Assembly (NCBI GenBank): GCA_002424525.1
Contig: DIKJ01000165.1
Location: 1,867-11,202 of the forward strand
Reading direction: 5' to 3'
DNA: 9,336 bases
DNA from: Bacteroidales bacterium UBA5621
GTDB taxonomy: Bacteria; Bacteroidota; Bacteroidia; Bacteroidales; VadinHA17
Below the pieces are notes generated by a model, which was given only the letters and a program-made list of their open reading frames with translations, made no database searches and was not told where the DNA came from. Positions 1-6,717 of this stretch are shown here, piece after piece. The first letter of the stretch is position 1. The number at the start of each line of letters is the position of its first letter. The translations under genes and the position numbers were made by a program.

Positions 1-6
1 ATAAAA

Positions 7-438
7 CTATTTGTTCTGTTGCCATTTGTGTGTACCGTCATCAAAGATCTCTTTCTTCCAGACCGGCAACCGGTGCTTTACCATCTCAACGGTTTTTTTG
101 CAGGCATCAATAGCCTGCTGACGGTGACGGGCTGAGATCATCACAAAAAGGGAGATCTCACCGGCCTGAACCAAACCGGCGGAGTGAACTAATTCCACTG
201 ATCTGACATCCGGGAATTCAGAGAATATTATGGCTTTGATCTTTCCGGCCTCGCTCTCTGCCATTTTTTCAAAAACCGAATACTCAATTGCCTTAACTGC
301 CTTATTATCTGACACATCGCTCCTTACCTGACCAAGAAACAGCGAATGCCCCCCGGCATCTTTCAGGCCGCCTGCCTTCGCAATTAGCCCGGAAATAACG
401 CTGATCCTCACCGGACCGTCAGTTAAGAGAATTTCCAT
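7..438 (-). CDS. moaE: Molybdopterin synthase catalytic subunit MoaE
   Basis: MoaE is the large, catalytic subunit of molybdopterin synthase. With thiocarboxylated MoaD it inserts two sulfurs into cyclic pyranopterin monophosphate to give molybdopterin in the cytoplasm. The 143-residue length is normal for the family. Visible family motifs are FLGQVRSD with Arg39, the IEYSVFEKMA stretch at 51-60, His85 followed by AGLVQAGE, the ARHR motif at 103-106, and the C-terminal VKHRLPVWKKE block. Lys121 and Lys128 there line up with the catalytic lysines of E. coli MoaE (K119, K126). The gene follows moaD by 29 nt on the same strand, the usual subunit pairing. The stop is a TAG only six bases from the left edge, so further moa genes could lie outside the window. 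The start is an ATG without a clear Shine-Dalgarno sequence. Confidence 0.95.
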   Translation of the reverse strand: MEILLTDGPVRISVISGLIAKAGGLKDAGGHSLFLGQVRSDVSDNKAVKAIEYSVFEKMAESEAGKIKAIIFSEFPDVRSVELVHSAGLVQAGEISLFVMISARHRQQAIDACKKTVEMVKHRLPVWKKEIFDDGTHKWQQNK

Positions 439-467
439 TGATCGTATTTTATTATTTCTTCTGTTTT

Positions 468-701
468 TCAGCCTCCTGCGAAGGGTGGCAACAGGGCTAC
501 CTCGTCACCCCCTGTCAGCAGAGGTTCATCATTTACAATTTCATTATTGACCGCTATGCGGAATGTATAGTGAACAATCTCAGGAAACTCATCCCCGATC
601 CGGTATTTAAGATCTGCGAACGATTTCACGTCATTGTAGTGTTTCTGGCGGATTCCTGTTATATCAGCCAGAACCCCGAAGAAGAAAACTTCTATTTCCA
701 T
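468..701 (-). CDS. moaD: Molybdopterin synthase sulfur carrier subunit MoaD
   Basis: This is a 77-residue ubiquitin-like sulfur carrier. Its C-terminal glycine is adenylated (by MoeB-type enzymes) and converted to a thiocarboxylate, which donates sulfur inside the MoaD-MoaE complex. The protein starts with a beta-strand MEIEVFFFGVLADITG. It carries GGDEVALLPPFAGG at the end, matching the MoaD pattern GDEVAxxPPxxGG, with the essential terminal Gly-Gly exposed at residues 76-77. A ThiS-like carrier is the alternative, but the adjacent moaE and the GDEVAxxPP signature favour MoaD. It begins 9 nt after the polA stop and ends 29 nt before moaE, so it is very probably co-transcribed and perhaps translationally coupled with both. 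The short spacer before the ATG contains CAGG, too close to the start to be a good Shine-Dalgarno site. Confidence 0.93.
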   Translation of the reverse strand: MEIEVFFFGVLADITGIRQKHYNDVKSFADLKYRIGDEFPEIVHYTFRIAVNNEIVNDEPLLTGGDEVALLPPFAGG

Positions 702-710
702 AACCTGTAT

Positions 711-3533
711 TTAATGAGCTTCAAGCCAGTTTTTCCCGGTACCCCAGTCCACCTTCAGTGGAATATCCAGAACCGCGGCACTGCTCATTTCATGGATAAC
801 CATCTCCCTGAGCCTTTCGTTTTCATTTTCCGCCACTTCAAAGATAAGTTCATCATGTACCTGAAGGATCATTCTGGCTGAAAACTGTTCCGACATAAGT
901 TTTTCATGGATCCTGTTCATGGCAATTTTGATAATATCCGCCGCACTTCCCTGTATCGGTGCATTGATCGCGTTCCTTTCGGCATTTCCCCGCACAACCT
1001 GATTCCGGGAAAGAATATCCCGCACATATCTCCTCCTTCCGAACATCGTTGTTACAAAGCCCTGTTCCCTCGCTTTTCTTATGCAATTGTCCATATAGGA
1101 TCTGACCCCGGGATATGAGTTGAAATACCCGTCTATCAGATCCTTTGCTTCTTTCCGTCCTATTGTCAGCCGTTCTGAAAGGCCGTATGACGAGATCCCG
1201 TAAATGATCCCGAAATTTGCTGTCTTTGCCCTGGCACGCATCTCTCTTGTCACATCAGCTAAATCAACTCCGAAGATTTTAGCAGCCGTGGCAGCATGGA
1301 TGTCGCTCCCGGAAAGAAAATCGGCGATCATGCTCTCATCCCTGCTAAGATGCGCCATAAGTCTCAGCTCTATCTGGGAATAATCTGCAGAGAGGAACAG
1401 ATGTCCCTCTTCCGGGACAAATGCCTTTCTTATTTCCCTTCCCCGTTCATCTCTTACCGGGATGTTCTGCAGATTGGGATTATTTGAACTCAGCCTTCCT
1501 GTGGATGCGACCGCCTGGTTGAATGAGGTGTGGATCCTCCCTGTCCTCCTGTCAACAAGCTGAGGCAGGGCTTCCACATAGGTCGAAAGCAGTTTTTTCA
1601 GTCCGCGGTATTCGAGAACCTTGCTGATGATCGGATGTCTTCCGGAGAGGCGCTGAAGAATCTCCTCATTCGTTATGAATTGCCTGGTTTTGGTGAGCCT
1701 GGCCTTATCATCAAGTTTCAGGCGCAGGAAAAGAATGTCGCCAAGCTGTTTCGGTGAGGATATGTTGAATTCCGTTCCTGCAAGTTCAAAGATCTCTTTC
1801 TCAAGTGATATGATATCCTCCCGCAGACCTCCGGCAATGACCTTAAGGTTATCCTGGTTAAGCTTCACGCCATTCCTTTCCATAACAGCAAGTACGCTGA
1901 TAAGCGGCATCTCAATTTCATTTGCCAGGTCAATGAGGCCCTCCTTCCGGAGAAGTGGCTCAAACAGCTCTTTAAGCTGAAATGTGACATCAGCATCCTC
2001 AACCGCATACTCCTTTAGCTTATCAACCGGCACTGACCTCATATTCTTCTGATTAACACCCTTTTCGCCAATAAGTGCCTCGATATGAACCGGAGTGTAG
2101 GAAAGGTATGTTTCAGACAGAATGTTCATGTTATGCCTCATGTCAGGTTCTAGGAGGTAATGGGCGATCATGGTATCGAATAGGGCACCCTTCACCCCGA
2201 TATCATAATTTGCCAGGACCTGGATATCAAACTTCAGGTTCTGGCCTATTTTCAAAATGCGGGGATTCTCAAAAAGAGGTTTGAGTATCTTAAGTGACGA
2301 TAAAGTCTCCTGCCTTGACCCGGGAAACACAACAAGATATCCTTTGCCTTTTTCCCAGGAAAAGGCAATTGCGACAAGCTCCGAATCAAGTGGATCGATG
2401 CTTGTCGTTTCAGTATCAAAGCAAACCTCTTTGAGGGATAACATGGTGTCTGCAAGCCCTTTAATCGCCGACTGGCCTTCTATGAGGATATACTCATGTT
2501 TTACGTCCTCTATTGAGGATTTTTGTGAAACCCTGGTCTGATCACCTTCATCATTGCCGAACAGGGTGCCCTGAAAGCCCTCTGCGGGGGTTTCAAAGAT
2601 CCGGGGTTGCATGGTCTCTTCCGGAGGCTTTCCGGTTTCTGCCAGGTTCCTTGCTGCAAGAGTCCTGAACTCCAGCTCGTCGAAAAGGGCCTGCAGCTTA
2701 TTCCTGTCGGGACTCTCCATTATCAGCTCCTCTTCCTTAAGCTCAACGGGAACATTCAGTTCTATCCTGGCCAGTCTCTTCGACAGTTCGATCTGCTCCC
2801 TGTTATTCTCGATGATCTCCCGAAGCTTTCCCTTAAGGTCCGCAGTATTACGGAACAACTCCTCGATACTGCCGTATTCTGATATGAGCTTTATGGCTGT
2901 CTTGGGCCCGACACCGGGAGCTCCGGGTATATTATCGGCTGAATCACCCATAAGTGCCAGAATATCAATAACCTGTTCCGGGTCCTTAACTGAGAATTCT
3001 TTTCTGATCTCATCTATCCCCCACACAGCTGCCTCGCTTCCGCTTTTCGAAGGTTTGAACATAAAAACCTTATCCGTCACCAGCTGGGCAAAATCCTTAT
3101 CGGGTGTCATCATATAGGTGGTAAAACCGTGCTCCGAGGCCTTTCTGGCCAGAGTGCCTATTATATCGTCAGCTTCGAAGCCCGGGCAGGCGATAACCGG
3201 TATCCTGAATGCTTCAATGAGTCTTTTGATATATGGGATCGCTTTCCTTATGTCCTCGGGTGTTTCATCGCGGTTTGCCTTGTAGTCGCTGAACATCTCG
3301 TGCCTGAAGGTGGGAGCTGAGGTATCGAAAACAACGGCTATATGGGAAGGCTTCTGCTTTTGCAGAACCTCCTCGAGGGCAAGAAGAAATCCGAATACAG
3401 CTGAGGTATTCAGCCCTTTGGAAGTGATACGGGGGTTCCTGATGAAGGCGTAATAAGCCCTGAAGATAAGGGCATAAGCATCCAGCAGAAACAGTCTTTT
3501 ATTCTGATTTTCCTGCATAACCATATTATTCAT
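711..3533 (-). CDS. polA: DNA polymerase I
   Basis: This is a full-length family A DNA polymerase for gap filling, primer removal and repair. Residue numbers here count from the upstream ATG at 3545, which gives 944 aa. The 5'-nuclease domain begins at LFLLDAYALIFRAYYAF (18-34), with helix-hairpin-helix residues around MGDSADNIPGAPGVGPKTA (199-217). The 3'-5' exonuclease keeps all acidic residues: FDTET (D377, E379), QNLKFD (435-440) and YAVEDAD (513-519), so proofreading should be active. Polymerase motif A is SADYSQIELR (719-728). Motif B is R770-K774-F778-Y782. Motif C is QVHDEL (895-900). In-frame ATGs lie at 3545, 3533, 3524 and 3518. I chose 3533 because it gives a short ATGAATAA overlap with the queD stop and the conserved region starts just downstream, but the sequence cannot settle it. 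Arg621 sits in TKTRQF where relatives usually have Gly. Confidence 0.95.
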   Translation of the reverse strand: MNNMVMQENQNKRLFLLDAYALIFRAYYAFIRNPRITSKGLNTSAVFGFLLALEEVLQKQKPSHIAVVFDTSAPTFRHEMFSDYKANRDETPEDIRKAIPYIKRLIEAFRIPVIACPGFEADDIIGTLARKASEHGFTTYMMTPDKDFAQLVTDKVFMFKPSKSGSEAAVWGIDEIRKEFSVKDPEQVIDILALMGDSADNIPGAPGVGPKTAIKLISEYGSIEELFRNTADLKGKLREIIENNREQIELSKRLARIELNVPVELKEEELIMESPDRNKLQALFDELEFRTLAARNLAETGKPPEETMQPRIFETPAEGFQGTLFGNDEGDQTRVSQKSSIEDVKHEYILIEGQSAIKGLADTMLSLKEVCFDTETTSIDPLDSELVAIAFSWEKGKGYLVVFPGSRQETLSSLKILKPLFENPRILKIGQNLKFDIQVLANYDIGVKGALFDTMIAHYLLEPDMRHNMNILSETYLSYTPVHIEALIGEKGVNQKNMRSVPVDKLKEYAVEDADVTFQLKELFEPLLRKEGLIDLANEIEMPLISVLAVMERNGVKLNQDNLKVIAGGLREDIISLEKEIFELAGTEFNISSPKQLGDILFLRLKLDDKARLTKTRQFITNEEILQRLSGRHPIISKVLEYRGLKKLLSTYVEALPQLVDRRTGRIHTSFNQAVASTGRLSSNNPNLQNIPVRDERGREIRKAFVPEEGHLFLSADYSQIELRLMAHLSRDESMIADFLSGSDIHAATAAKIFGVDLADVTREMRARAKTANFGIIYGISSYGLSERLTIGRKEAKDLIDGYFNSYPGVRSYMDNCIRKAREQGFVTTMFGRRRYVRDILSRNQVVRGNAERNAINAPIQGSAADIIKIAMNRIHEKLMSEQFSARMILQVHDELIFEVAENENERLREMVIHEMSSAAVLDIPLKVDWGTGKNWLEAH

Positions 3534-3978
3534 TATCTGAGGCATGCCATTCAGCTGACGAGGTGGCCGTTTCGTAAAGTTTCAGGCTGTGAAGCCATGT
3601 CGCGGGAGGCAGCAGCCTGCCAAGCCTTGCGGCAAAATCCGAAACAAGGTTTTCACAGGTCGGCTGGTAACGTACCGCGACAACATTTCCAAACAACTCT
3701 TTGAACATCCTGACCTTATCCTCATTATATCCGTCGCTCACAACAACAGCATGGTCGAATTTACTGATTATCTCAGTCATGACAATTTTCTTCAGATCGC
3801 CGAAATCCATTACCATCCCGTTTTTCGGATTGTCAGGGTCATTCACAGGAATTCCCGAAACCGTGACAAAAAGCCTGTACGAATGGCCGTGTACATTCCG
3901 GCATGGACCGTCATAATTCCATAGTACGTGAGCCATTTCAAAAGAAAACTCCCTTGTTATCCTGATTTTTAGTGTCAT
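3526..3978 (-). CDS. queD: 6-carboxy-5,6,7,8-tetrahydropterin synthase (QueD/PTPS family)
   Basis: This enzyme converts 7,8-dihydroneopterin triphosphate to 6-carboxytetrahydropterin, an early step of queuosine (preQ0) synthesis. The 150-residue protein has the zinc ligands His17 (FSFEMAH), His30 and His32 (CRNVHGH). Cys26 is the catalytic cysteine of the CxxxHGH motif that marks bacterial QueD. Also present are MDFGDLK (57-63), the FDHAVV motif with Asp75-His76, PTCEN (106-110) and the C-terminal LYETATSSAEW with Glu136. 6-Pyruvoyl-tetrahydropterin synthase is the close alternative, but CxxxHGH without an accessory Glu favours QueD. It is the first gene of the minus-strand run and overlaps the polA start by 8-20 nt. 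AGGAAG lies directly before the ATG at very short spacing. A weak -7-like element, TAATTTTA on the minus strand, sits at 4000-4007, without a recognisable -33 box. Confidence 0.92.
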   Translation of the reverse strand: MTLKIRITREFSFEMAHVLWNYDGPCRNVHGHSYRLFVTVSGIPVNDPDNPKNGMVMDFGDLKKIVMTEIISKFDHAVVVSDGYNEDKVRMFKELFGNVVAVRYQPTCENLVSDFAARLGRLLPPATWLHSLKLYETATSSAEWHASDNE

Positions 3979-4074
3979 TCTTCCTGAAAATATTTTCTGT
4001 AAAATTAACTATTCCTCATGAATAAAAGTGCCGTAATTCTTGCCTCAATCCTTGTGGAATAATAATAAAAAGCA

Positions 4075-4090
4075 TATCTTCAGGAAGATA
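4075..4090. promoter_or_regulatory. Perfect 16-bp dyad, candidate operator
   Basis: The arms TATCTTC and GAAGATA are perfect inverted repeats around a 2-nt centre (AG). The dyad ends 13 bp upstream of the candidate -7 element of the CoA-ligase gene, so it spans roughly positions -43 to -28 relative to the expected start of transcription. There it could block or assist RNA polymerase. It is too short and AT-rich, and has no T-tract, to be a good terminator. Its role as a protein-binding site is inference. Confidence 0.35.
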
Positions 4091-4103
4091 AGCAAAAATA
4101 AAT

Positions 4104-4111
4104 TACATTTG
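4104..4111 (+). promoter_or_regulatory. Candidate Bacteroidetes -7 promoter element for the CoA ligase
   Basis: TACATTTG matches the Bacteroidetes -7 consensus TAnnTTTG at every fixed position. It lies 30 nt upstream of the ATG, which would give a leader of about 24 nt. No clear TTTG -33 element is seen; the expected place is occupied by the 4075-4090 dyad. Confidence 0.55.
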
Positions 4112-4141
4112 TGCCAGACTAATAATTAAAACTGGTCCTTA

Positions 4142-5791
4142 ATGGCAGAAACAAAGACAAAGCTCACCTTCCCTGCACTGTTTCAGGAAACCTTGAGAAA
4201 ACACGGAAAAAGCAATGCCCTTGCATTTGTGGGTGAAACTCCCATGACATATGAGATGGTCAACGGAGAAATCATGGCATTGATGGCTTTTCTCGAGAAA
4301 ACAGGAATCGTTCCCGGTGACAGGGTGGCTATTCTTGGTGCCAATATGCCAAACTGGGGTATTGCCTATTATTCGGTCACCTTCATGGGGGCTGTGGCAG
4401 TTCCCATCCTGCCTGATTTTTCAAATACCGAGGCAGCCAATGTCCTGATACATTCCGGGGCAAAGGCGGTCGTTGTTTCAAATGCCCTGCTCCCAAAGAT
4501 CGAAGGCTTCAGATCTGATGATCTGACCACTGCCATACTCCTGGAAGATTTTTCACTCCTCTTTTCAGAAGGCGGAAAGGATATCGTTTTCGATCCTTCT
4601 GCTGTCCCGTCCGGAAGCTATGAACCCCAGGAGGAGGATGTGGCATCCATAATATACACATCTGGCACAACCGGCCGCTCCAAAGGGGTAATGCTCACGC
4701 ATAAAAATATATCTTTCAATGCTTTAAAAGGTTTAAAAATACAGCCTCTCGATGAGAATGACCGTTTTCTTTCTGTCCTGCCGTTATCGCACACCTATGA
4801 AAACACCCTGGGGCTTATTTTGCCTATGCTGGGCGGGTCGTGCGTCTACTACCTGAGGAAGCCGCCCGTTCCATCCATTCTGCTACCGGCGCTCGCCGAG
4901 ATAAGACCCACGGTTATGCTGACCGTTCCTTTGATCATGGAAAAGATCTATTTCAACAAAATAGTCCCTTCATTCAGGGATAAGCTGATATTGAGGCTCC
5001 TATACAAAATTCCGTTTTTCAGAAAAAAACTGAATGCAGTTGCAGGCAAGAAACTGTATAAGACCTTCGGGGGGAAGCTTAAATTCTATGGCATCGGCGG
5101 CGCCAAACTGAACCGCAACGTTGAAAAGTTCCTTATCGAAGCAAAATTTCCCTATGCTATCGGTTACGGACTGACTGAAACATCGCCCCTGCTGGCAGGA
5201 GCCAATCCCTCTGAATCGGTTTTTGAATCGACAGGACCTGCTATCGAGGGCATTCAGTTGAAGATCAATAATGCCAACCCGGTTACAGGGGAAGGAGAAA
5301 TATGGGCAAGAGGAGAAACAATTATGAAAGGCTACTACAAGGAGCCCGAAATGACCGCAGAAGTGTTAACTCCCGACGGATGGTTCAGGACCGGTGATCT
5401 TGGAGTCATGGACGATAAGAATAATCTTTATATCAAAGGCAGGCTCAAGAATATGATCGTCGGATCAAGCGGAGAGAATATCTATCCGGAGGAGATAGAA
5501 TCGGTGATCAATAATTTCCGCTTTGTTATGGAATCCCTTGTCATTCAGCAAAAAGGAAAGCTTGTTGCTTATGTTCACCTTAACATGGAAGAGCTCGAGC
5601 AAAAATATCAGCATCTCAAGCAGGACATGGCTGATAAATTTGAGGAGAAGAAACAGGAGTTGCTGTCTGAATTAAAAGATTACGTCAACTCTCATGTAAA
5701 TAAATTCAGCAGGATCAGCAACGTTTTCCTTCAGCCTGTTCCATTTCAGAAAACGGCCACCCTGAAGATCAAGAGATTTCTGTACACATAA
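4142..5791 (+). CDS. Long-chain fatty-acid--CoA ligase (AMP-binding)
   Basis: This is an adenylate-forming enzyme that activates fatty acids through an acyl-AMP intermediate, most likely to acyl-CoA. The 549-residue protein has the motifs in order. The phosphate-binding loop YTSGTTGRSKG is at 172-182. LPLSHTYEN is at 213-221. GYGLTETSPLL is at 341-351, with Glu346 for Mg2+. GWFRTGDLG is at 413-421, with Asp419 for ribose. IKGRLKNMIVGSSGENIYPEE is at 431-451. The final TATLKIKR places the adenylation lysine at Lys542, with Leu replacing the usual Gly before it. Residues about 481-516 form a charged, probably helical insertion before the last motif, as in bacterial long-chain acyl-CoA synthetases of about 550-600 residues. 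An acyl-ACP synthetase activity cannot be excluded. There is no signal peptide, so it is cytosolic or peripheral to the membrane. It is transcribed alone, divergent from queD and convergent with sod. Confidence 0.9.
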   Translation: MAETKTKLTFPALFQETLRKHGKSNALAFVGETPMTYEMVNGEIMALMAFLEKTGIVPGDRVAILGANMPNWGIAYYSVTFMGAVAVPILPDFSNTEAANVLIHSGAKAVVVSNALLPKIEGFRSDDLTTAILLEDFSLLFSEGGKDIVFDPSAVPSGSYEPQEEDVASIIYTSGTTGRSKGVMLTHKNISFNALKGLKIQPLDENDRFLSVLPLSHTYENTLGLILPMLGGSCVYYLRKPPVPSILLPALAEIRPTVMLTVPLIMEKIYFNKIVPSFRDKLILRLLYKIPFFRKKLNAVAGKKLYKTFGGKLKFYGIGGAKLNRNVEKFLIEAKFPYAIGYGLTETSPLLAGANPSESVFESTGPAIEGIQLKINNANPVTGEGEIWARGETIMKGYYKEPEMTAEVLTPDGWFRTGDLGVMDDKNNLYIKGRLKNMIVGSSGENIYPEEIESVINNFRFVMESLVIQQKGKLVAYVHLNMEELEQKYQHLKQDMADKFEEKKQELLSELKDYVNSHVNKFSRISNVFLQPVPFQKTATLKIKRFLYT

Positions 5792-5821
5792 AATAACAAA
5801 GGGGCGTTGCATGCAACGCCC
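5791..5821 (-). terminator. Palindromic hairpin, probable terminator of sod; possible dispersed repeat
   Basis: The arms GGGCGTTGCA (5802-5811) and TGCAACGCCC (5812-5821) form a perfect 20-bp palindrome. As RNA this folds to an 8-bp GC-rich stem with a CATG loop. Read on the minus strand, the hairpin is followed by CTTTGTTATTTT, which suits an intrinsic terminator 20 nt after the sod stop. In the plus direction no T-run follows, so it is a poorer terminator for the CoA ligase, though the stem begins only 10 nt after that stop. Palindromes built on GTTGCATGCAAC also occur as short dispersed repeats in bacteria, from memory and not checked here. Confidence 0.65.
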
Positions 5822-5840
5822 GTACGACAGCATCCGGTTA

Positions 5841-6569
5841 TTACTGTATTGCCAGTTTGTATCTCCTGTTCACCTCGTCCCAGTTCACAACATTCCAGAA
5901 GGCATTGACGTAGTCAGCCCTTTTATTCTGGTACTTGAGGTAATAGGCGTGTTCCCAGACATCAAGTGTTAGAAGAGGTAGCCCTTTTATCGGAGACACA
6001 TCCATAAGAGGATTATCCTGGTTCGGGGTGCTCCCTATTGCAAGGTTTTTTTCAGGAGTAAGATAGAGCCATGCCCATCCGCTTCCGAACCGTGTCATGC
6101 CTGCGTTTCCGAACAGTTCTTTAAATTTGTCAAAGGAACCGAACGTTTTTGTTATGGCGGCCATCAGTTCGGCAGAAGGACCGGACGATGTACCCTTCCC
6201 CATGTTGTTCCAGAAAATGATATGATTATAGAATCCTCCCCCGTTATTCCTCACTGCATCTCCTTCTTTTGAAACACCGGCAAAGATCTCTTCTATGGTG
6301 CTGTTCTCGAGTGGTGTCCCCTTTATGGCAGAAATGAAGTTGTTGAAATAAGCCCTGTGATGCCTGTCGTAATGGATCTCCATGGTTCGGGCATCGATGT
6401 AGGGTTCAAGTGCGTCGTAGGCATACGGCAATGCCGGAAATTCGTGAATGTTAAATGTTTCCATAGCTGGTTTATTTAATTTTTGCGGGTCTTCGGCAAG
6501 TGTTTTCACTGATATGAAAATGGCAATTGCTCCAATCCCAAATTTTATAAGAAAATTTTTGTTTCTCAT
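5841..6569 (-). CDS. sodA: Exported superoxide dismutase, Mn/Fe family with Mn-type residues
   Basis: This enzyme dismutates superoxide to O2 and H2O2. Numbering is from the ATG at 6569 (242 aa). All four metal ligands are present: His66 (MEIHYDRHH), His116 (GGFYNH), and Asp203 and His207 in the DVWEHAYY signature. Gly112 and Gln184 (TPNQDNPLM) are the outer-sphere arrangement typical of Mn enzymes; Fe enzymes usually carry the glutamine at the first position. The N-terminus is unusual for the family. MRNKNFLIK plus a hydrophobic stretch to about residue 21, then KTLA-ED, reads as a Sec signal peptide with no lipobox cysteine, so the enzyme is probably periplasmic or membrane-tethered. An in-frame TTG at 6596 would add nine residues, but ATG 6569 gives a cleaner signal sequence. 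An internal ATG at 6464 would yield a 207-residue protein of ordinary cytosolic length. Confidence 0.93.
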   Translation of the reverse strand: MRNKNFLIKFGIGAIAIFISVKTLAEDPQKLNKPAMETFNIHEFPALPYAYDALEPYIDARTMEIHYDRHHRAYFNNFISAIKGTPLENSTIEEIFAGVSKEGDAVRNNGGGFYNHIIFWNNMGKGTSSGPSAELMAAITKTFGSFDKFKELFGNAGMTRFGSGWAWLYLTPEKNLAIGSTPNQDNPLMDVSPIKGLPLLTLDVWEHAYYLKYQNKRADYVNAFWNVVNWDEVNRRYKLAIQ

Positions 6570-6591
6570 GATTTGAATGGTTTTATTGTTA

Positions 6592-6614
6592 AACAAACGT
6601 CAAACGTTTTTGTT
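6592..6614. repeat. Imperfect inverted repeat in the sod leader
   Basis: AACAAACG (6592-6599) faces CGTTTTTGTT (6605-6614). The arms are complementary apart from a two-base insertion. The stretch also contains AAACGT twice (6595-6600, 6602-6607), with the palindrome AAACGTTT at 6602-6609. It lies between the predicted sod transcription start and the ATG, so it could be a small hairpin or an operator. No function is established. Confidence 0.3.
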
Positions 6615-6644
6615 CAATCCAATGGCCTTGAATATTTACATAGT

Positions 6645-6652
6645 CAAATTTA
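6645..6652 (-). promoter_or_regulatory. Candidate Bacteroidetes -7 promoter element for sod
   Basis: Read on the minus strand, this is TAAATTTG, a full match to TAnnTTTG. It would start transcription near 6638, giving a leader of about 70 nt before the ATG at 6569. No clear -33 TTTG is visible upstream; the area is AT-rich and shared with the divergent promoter at 6678-6685. Confidence 0.5.
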
Positions 6653-6677
6653 AATCAATTTTTTAATACTTTTAATG

Positions 6678-6685
6678 TAACTTTG
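6678..6685 (+). promoter_or_regulatory. Candidate Bacteroidetes -7 promoter element for the lipoprotein gene
   Basis: TAACTTTG is a full match to TAnnTTTG and lies 32 nt upstream of the ATG at 6718, giving a leader of about 26 nt. The -33 region is only A/T-rich and overlaps the back-to-back sod promoter. Confidence 0.55.
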
Positions 6686-6717
6686 TCGTTACCGGATAAT
6701 AACTAAAATCCCGCATT

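Noticed and set aside
438..881. 147-residue plus-strand open frame opposite moaD and the polA end
   Set aside because: It lies entirely antisense to well-supported genes, has no recognisable motif, and the moaD/polA frames explain the sequence.
1675..1980. 101-residue plus-strand frame
   Set aside because: It is a shadow of the polA polymerase domain, with low-complexity Ser-rich composition and no motif.
2611..3117. 168-residue plus-strand frame rich in Ser and Leu
   Set aside because: It is antisense to the conserved 5'-nuclease domain of polA; the composition is that of a complementary-strand shadow.
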